DNA of 64,000 nt from NCBI GenBank assembly GCA_003150755.1, contig QAMT01000002.1:372001-436000 (forward strand), written 5' to 3'. Origin of the DNA: Phascolarctobacterium sp. (GTDB lineage Bacteria; Bacillota; Negativicutes; Acidaminococcales; Acidaminococcaceae). Position 1 is the stretch's first letter; every line of letters starts with the position of its first letter. The notes below the pieces were generated by a model. It was not told the origin of the DNA and ran no database searches. It saw only the letters and a list, made by a program, of their open reading frames with translations. Both the position numbers and the translations under genes were made by a program. Shown here piece after piece: positions 61,006-64,000 of the stretch.

Positions 61006-64000
61006 TTAAAGACCCTCGACAATTATTTTCAAAACTTGTGGTTTTGCATATTTTATCTGCGCATCGCTGATAAAAATACTTTCAGCCGCCTTTGGTTTCG
61101 TCCACATTGCCGGATATATCAAAAGTTCTTTACTGCATGATTTTCCATTGACCATAATTTTATTATCATAAAAATTTATGTTTACACCACTTTGCTCTAA
61201 AATTCCTGTTAGAGATGATAAAATAGCCTTTTGTTCAGTAATTGTAAGTTTATTCGGAAGCATACCTTTCTCCCCCCAGTTCAACAGATTTAAAGCCGCC
61301 TTTCTATCCAATAATCCATGAACATTTTGATTGCGATAATGTTTTAAACATTTATAGCAGGCATTTTCACAAGAACAATTTTCCAATATCTGCCTTGTTT
61401 TCTTAAGTAGCTCATTAGCCTGATTTGCTATGCTGACAGCATAACCAGCACCGCTGGAAAGGCTATCGTAAAGATAAACATCAACATAGTCTCCATTAGC
61501 ACTTTGCCGAATACGATATCCAGTAACTAATTCTGTAAACTCAATATCCAATTCCTGACAAACTGCCAAACGCAAAGCTTCTGCCAATGATTGCCCTGCA
61601 CGGTTTAGCCATGAATTTCTTGCGGTATTAACATCTATACGCTTTTTATCCAACTTGAATTCCAAAACCCACATATCCGTAATAAAGTCATATCCCAAAT
61701 TTATATTGATGCACTTTTCATGCTTACATCTACTATGGTTAAATGTAGAATAATATGGACGCATAATACCTTTCAAAACATCATTATCATTTCCAGGCAT
61801 AGCTGCACCGCAATCACAACAAACCATAAAGCCTTTATTATCAACACCATTGTTCAACATAATTATTCTTTGATTAGGGCGCACTGCCATACGAATATTT
61901 TTACATCCAATAATTTCAGAAACATCGTCTGCTTCCGGTAATGTTGAGTATAAAGGCTGTTGCGTTGTTGAATATTCTTCATTCAGCTGTGCTATTTCTA
62001 TTGGTTTTGCATCTTTAGGAGCAAATCCCCACGGACGAAGCATAGGCCTCATTAGTGTTAATGCTGTATTACCACAGAAAGGGCACTGTTCTATATGATC
62101 CTCACGCAACCCAAACCAACCACATTTTTCGCAATTCAGAACTTCTTTAAGATAATTAGCATCCTGAATAAAAGTCTTAGCCGGCGATAATGCCGTTGTT
62201 TTCTTCCTGCCTGCCCCTGGATAATAAAGTCCTCCAATTTGATAAGTAGTTTTATCTACAACGATAGCTCTTCCCGGTGCATACTCACCTATTGCTACAT
62301 CTAAACCGCGTTCTATTTGATATTCAATTTTCCCATTAGAATTAGTAATATATGTATTTACAACATTTTTGGGGAATGAGTATGTAGGTATAATGCCATC
62401 ATCATAGAGAGCATCTAATAAAGATTTTCTTCCTGATTCACTTTCATCATCAGTTTCAAATAATTCTGGGTGTTTATCACATTTATCTTTTAACTTATTT
62501 AAAGCATTTATCAGAGCTGATTTATAACTTTTTAATACTGTTTTTGACTTAACAGGCACTAAAATATCCGTCTCTGAAATTACAAATGCATTTAAATAAT
62601 GATAAAATTTGTCTAAATGTTCGCTTAAAAAAGTAATAGCTGGAATAGCATCCAAACTCTTTTCCTCTTGATTTAAATAGCTTTGTAAAGCTATCATGCT
62701 AAGATGACGTTGAATAATTTTTTCACTGCTTATATCAATCCATGGCTTACGCGGATCACCACGAAACATAGGTACAGGATTAGAAAAATAAAGAGCATCA
62801 TGTGGTCCATCTTCACAAAAAGTTACAATAGTCGATAGGCTTGCTCCACGACGACCCGCACGGCCAGCACGTTGCTGATAATTTTCACGCATAGGGGGAA
62901 TATTTCTTAATCCAACAGCAACTAAAGAACCTATATCAATACCAACTTCCATCGTTGTAGTGCTGCTAAGAATATCAACCGGTGTTTGGCCTGGTTTGAG
63001 AAAATCCTGAAAACGGAGTTCATACTGTTCGGTTTTTGCCCAAAGATCATCACGCTGATCTTTATGTGATAACTGAGCAGTATGTTCTTCTGTATCAATA
63101 ACATGAATTCTCTCTCCATTCATTGCATCTAAAATAGGTTGCCGCCAAAAATCAAGAGCCCTAATCTCTGCTTGTGTCATAGGATGAATACGTTCACATT
63201 GACAGCTTGGGCACTTTCCTTTCAACAAGTATGGCGTTAATTCAGAGCAACGTTCACAAGTATACCATTGATGGTTTAAATCGAAGCGTGGTCTAATACG
63301 CGAAAGATCAATATAGTACTTTCCACTATTTAATTCGTTTTGTGCCATAAATTTTTCACGCAAAACACGCGCCCAAATAGTTTCTGCCGGGTTTTTATCT
63401 TTCCATCCCATTATTTCTCTAATTGTAGTAGGAAAATGCCAATCTTTATTAATGCCATACCCTGCATAATTGGGCCTTACTTTCAATCGAATATCATCTG
63501 AAATATTTTGACCCAATCCAACAAAAGAATCACAAACCCAAAGTATCCATGCATTGAAAAATTCCAAAAATTCCTTTTCGGTAATTTCAATTCCGGCATC
63601 TTCTAAATCCTCTATTGCATCCCACTTTGCTGAATCTAAAGGTTCAATCCAGCTAAGAGCTGTATTTTCTAATGTATTATATCCGCCACAGTAGAGCTTT
63701 AAAATCTGTTCTTTCATTTGATTAGAAGCATGCTCTACAATGCTAAATCTAGGTGTATAATCTATCCCCCTCTTTTTGCATCTCTGATAACTTTTAAGAG
63801 CTTGATTGCCATTCTCCAAAAGAATACTTTGCTGTTGTTCTTTAAAAATCGGTACATGATTTTCTGCAGCAACCATAGCAAAAAAGTCATATAAACTATT
63901 CATTGAAATTTCTTTAGCTTTGGGTTCTTGCTCCATACGTTGTATTGCAAGTACAACTAACTGTCTTACAGCAGTCATGTCAGATGCATCTGACATATCT
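61006..64000 (-). CDS. Large DEAD/DEAH-type helicase with DUF1998 C-terminus (N-terminal part beyond window)
   Basis: At least 996 residues, open at the right edge. The visible part starts inside or after the helicase core. It contains a four-Cys zinc module (CERCSELTPYLLKGKCPSC), helicase motifs V and VI (SSTTTMEVGIDIGSL and QQRAGRAGRRG), a second module (CEKCGWFGLREDHIEQCPFC) and the C-terminal DUF1998-type region with CENACYKCLKHYRN. DUF1998 helicases of this size occur in defence systems such as Druantia (DruE) and DISARM. Partner genes would lie to the right, so the system cannot be named. Confidence 0.82.
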   Translation of the reverse strand, partial: DMSDASDMTAVRQLVVLAIQRMEQEPKAKEISMNSLYDFFAMVAAENHVPIFKEQQQSILLENGNQALKSYQRCKKRGIDYTPRFSIVEHASNQMKEQILKLYCGGYNTLENTALSWIEPLDSAKWDAIEDLEDAGIEITEKEFLEFFNAWILWVCDSFVGLGQNISDDIRLKVRPNYAGYGINKDWHFPTTIREIMGWKDKNPAETIWARVLREKFMAQNELNSGKYYIDLSRIRPRFDLNHQWYTCERCSELTPYLLKGKCPSCQCERIHPMTQAEIRALDFWRQPILDAMNGERIHVIDTEEHTAQLSHKDQRDDLWAKTEQYELRFQDFLKPGQTPVDILSSTTTMEVGIDIGSLVAVGLRNIPPMRENYQQRAGRAGRRGASLSTIVTFCEDGPHDALYFSNPVPMFRGDPRKPWIDISSEKIIQRHLSMIALQSYLNQEEKSLDAIPAITFLSEHLDKFYHYLNAFVISETDILVPVKSKTVLKSYKSALINALNKLKDKCDKHPELFETDDESESGRKSLLDALYDDGIIPTYSFPKNVVNTYITNSNGKIEYQIERGLDVAIGEYAPGRAIVVDKTTYQIGGLYYPGAGRKKTTALSPAKTFIQDANYLKEVLNCEKCGWFGLREDHIEQCPFCGNTALTLMRPMLRPWGFAPKDAKPIEIAQLNEEYSTTQQPLYSTLPEADDVSEIIGCKNIRMAVRPNQRIIMLNNGVDNKGFMVCCDCGAAMPGNDNDVLKGIMRPYYSTFNHSRCKHEKCININLGYDFITDMWVLEFKLDKKRIDVNTARNSWLNRAGQSLAEALRLAVCQELDIEFTELVTGYRIRQSANGDYVDVYLYDSLSSGAGYAVSIANQANELLKKTRQILENCSCENACYKCLKHYRNQNVHGLLDRKAALNLLNWGEKGMLPNKLTITEQKAILSSLTGILEQSGVNINFYDNKIMVNGKSCSKELLIYPAMWTKPKAAESIFISDAQIKYAKPQVLKIIVEGL

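Noticed and set aside
60713..64000. Direct repeat of the tRNA-Ala 3' end as an integration (att) duplication
   Set aside because: I found no second copy of the tRNA 3' sequence within the window; one could still lie outside it.
1..64000. CRISPR arrays or rRNA genes
   Set aside because: No regularly spaced direct repeats and no rRNA-like sequence were seen.

Overview
The window looks like a chromosome segment of a diderm Firmicute (Negativicutes, probably Acidaminococcaceae such as a Phascolarctobacterium relative). The basis is a Firmicutes-type housekeeping order (lysine/ornithine decarboxylase, tmk, holB, ricT, methyltransferase, rsmI, metG, tatD, yabE, rnmV, ksgA) beside an OmpM-type porin with an S-layer-homology domain, as found in outer-membrane Negativicutes. 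Genus placement is inference.

Layout. 1-7.6 kb: nitrilase fragment, NAD(P) glutamate dehydrogenase, HD-domain phosphohydrolase and a complete potABCD polyamine importer. 7.6-9.5 kb: an AlbA_2/ATPase-type regulator behind a 32-bp palindrome. 9.5-21 kb: the conserved replication/translation cluster on the minus strand, with a small RNA plus 29-aa membrane peptide cassette between metG and rsmI. 21-24 kb: arylamine N-acetyltransferase, a decayed integrase and a frameshifted ompM. 24-31.4 kb: an AT-rich accessory island with a WbqC-like gene, a PemK/MazF-like toxin followed by a hairpin RNA, a broken HNH gene, a tyrosine recombinase, a two-gene type II Thoeris-like module (TIR plus membrane-macro protein) and a DUF4143 ATPase. 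31.4-53.2 kb: a long minus-strand surface-polysaccharide locus. It holds an initiating sugar-phosphate transferase, three GT4 enzymes, UDP-GlcA and UDP-GalA synthesis, a flippase, GT2, ATP-grasp enzymes, a dTDP-4-amino-sugar pathway and O-acylation genes. 53.2-59 kb: remnants of an integrative or plasmid-like element, with three diverged copies of a roughly 300-nt structured non-coding repeat. 59-64 kb: CCA-adding enzyme, tRNA-Ala(CGC) and the C-terminal part of a large DUF1998 helicase running off the edge.

How the parts work together. The polysaccharide genes form a nearly continuous co-directional unit that starts at a promoter near 53.2 kb. The glycan probably contains a uronic acid and a 4-amino-4,6-dideoxyhexose: rfbA, rfbB, an aminotransferase and a GNAT acetyltransferase are present, while rfbC and rfbD are absent. 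Poly-G/C tracts of seven or eight bases occur only in this locus and in the promoter of the adjacent WbqC-like gene. One of them (G8 at 45452-45459) puts an ATP-grasp gene out of frame, and removal of one G restores it exactly. This suggests phase variation of the surface glycan. Several other genes are broken (ompM, MBOAT acyltransferase, HNH protein, element-borne methyltransferase, DUF3846 gene). Whether these are biological or assembly errors cannot be decided from sequence alone.
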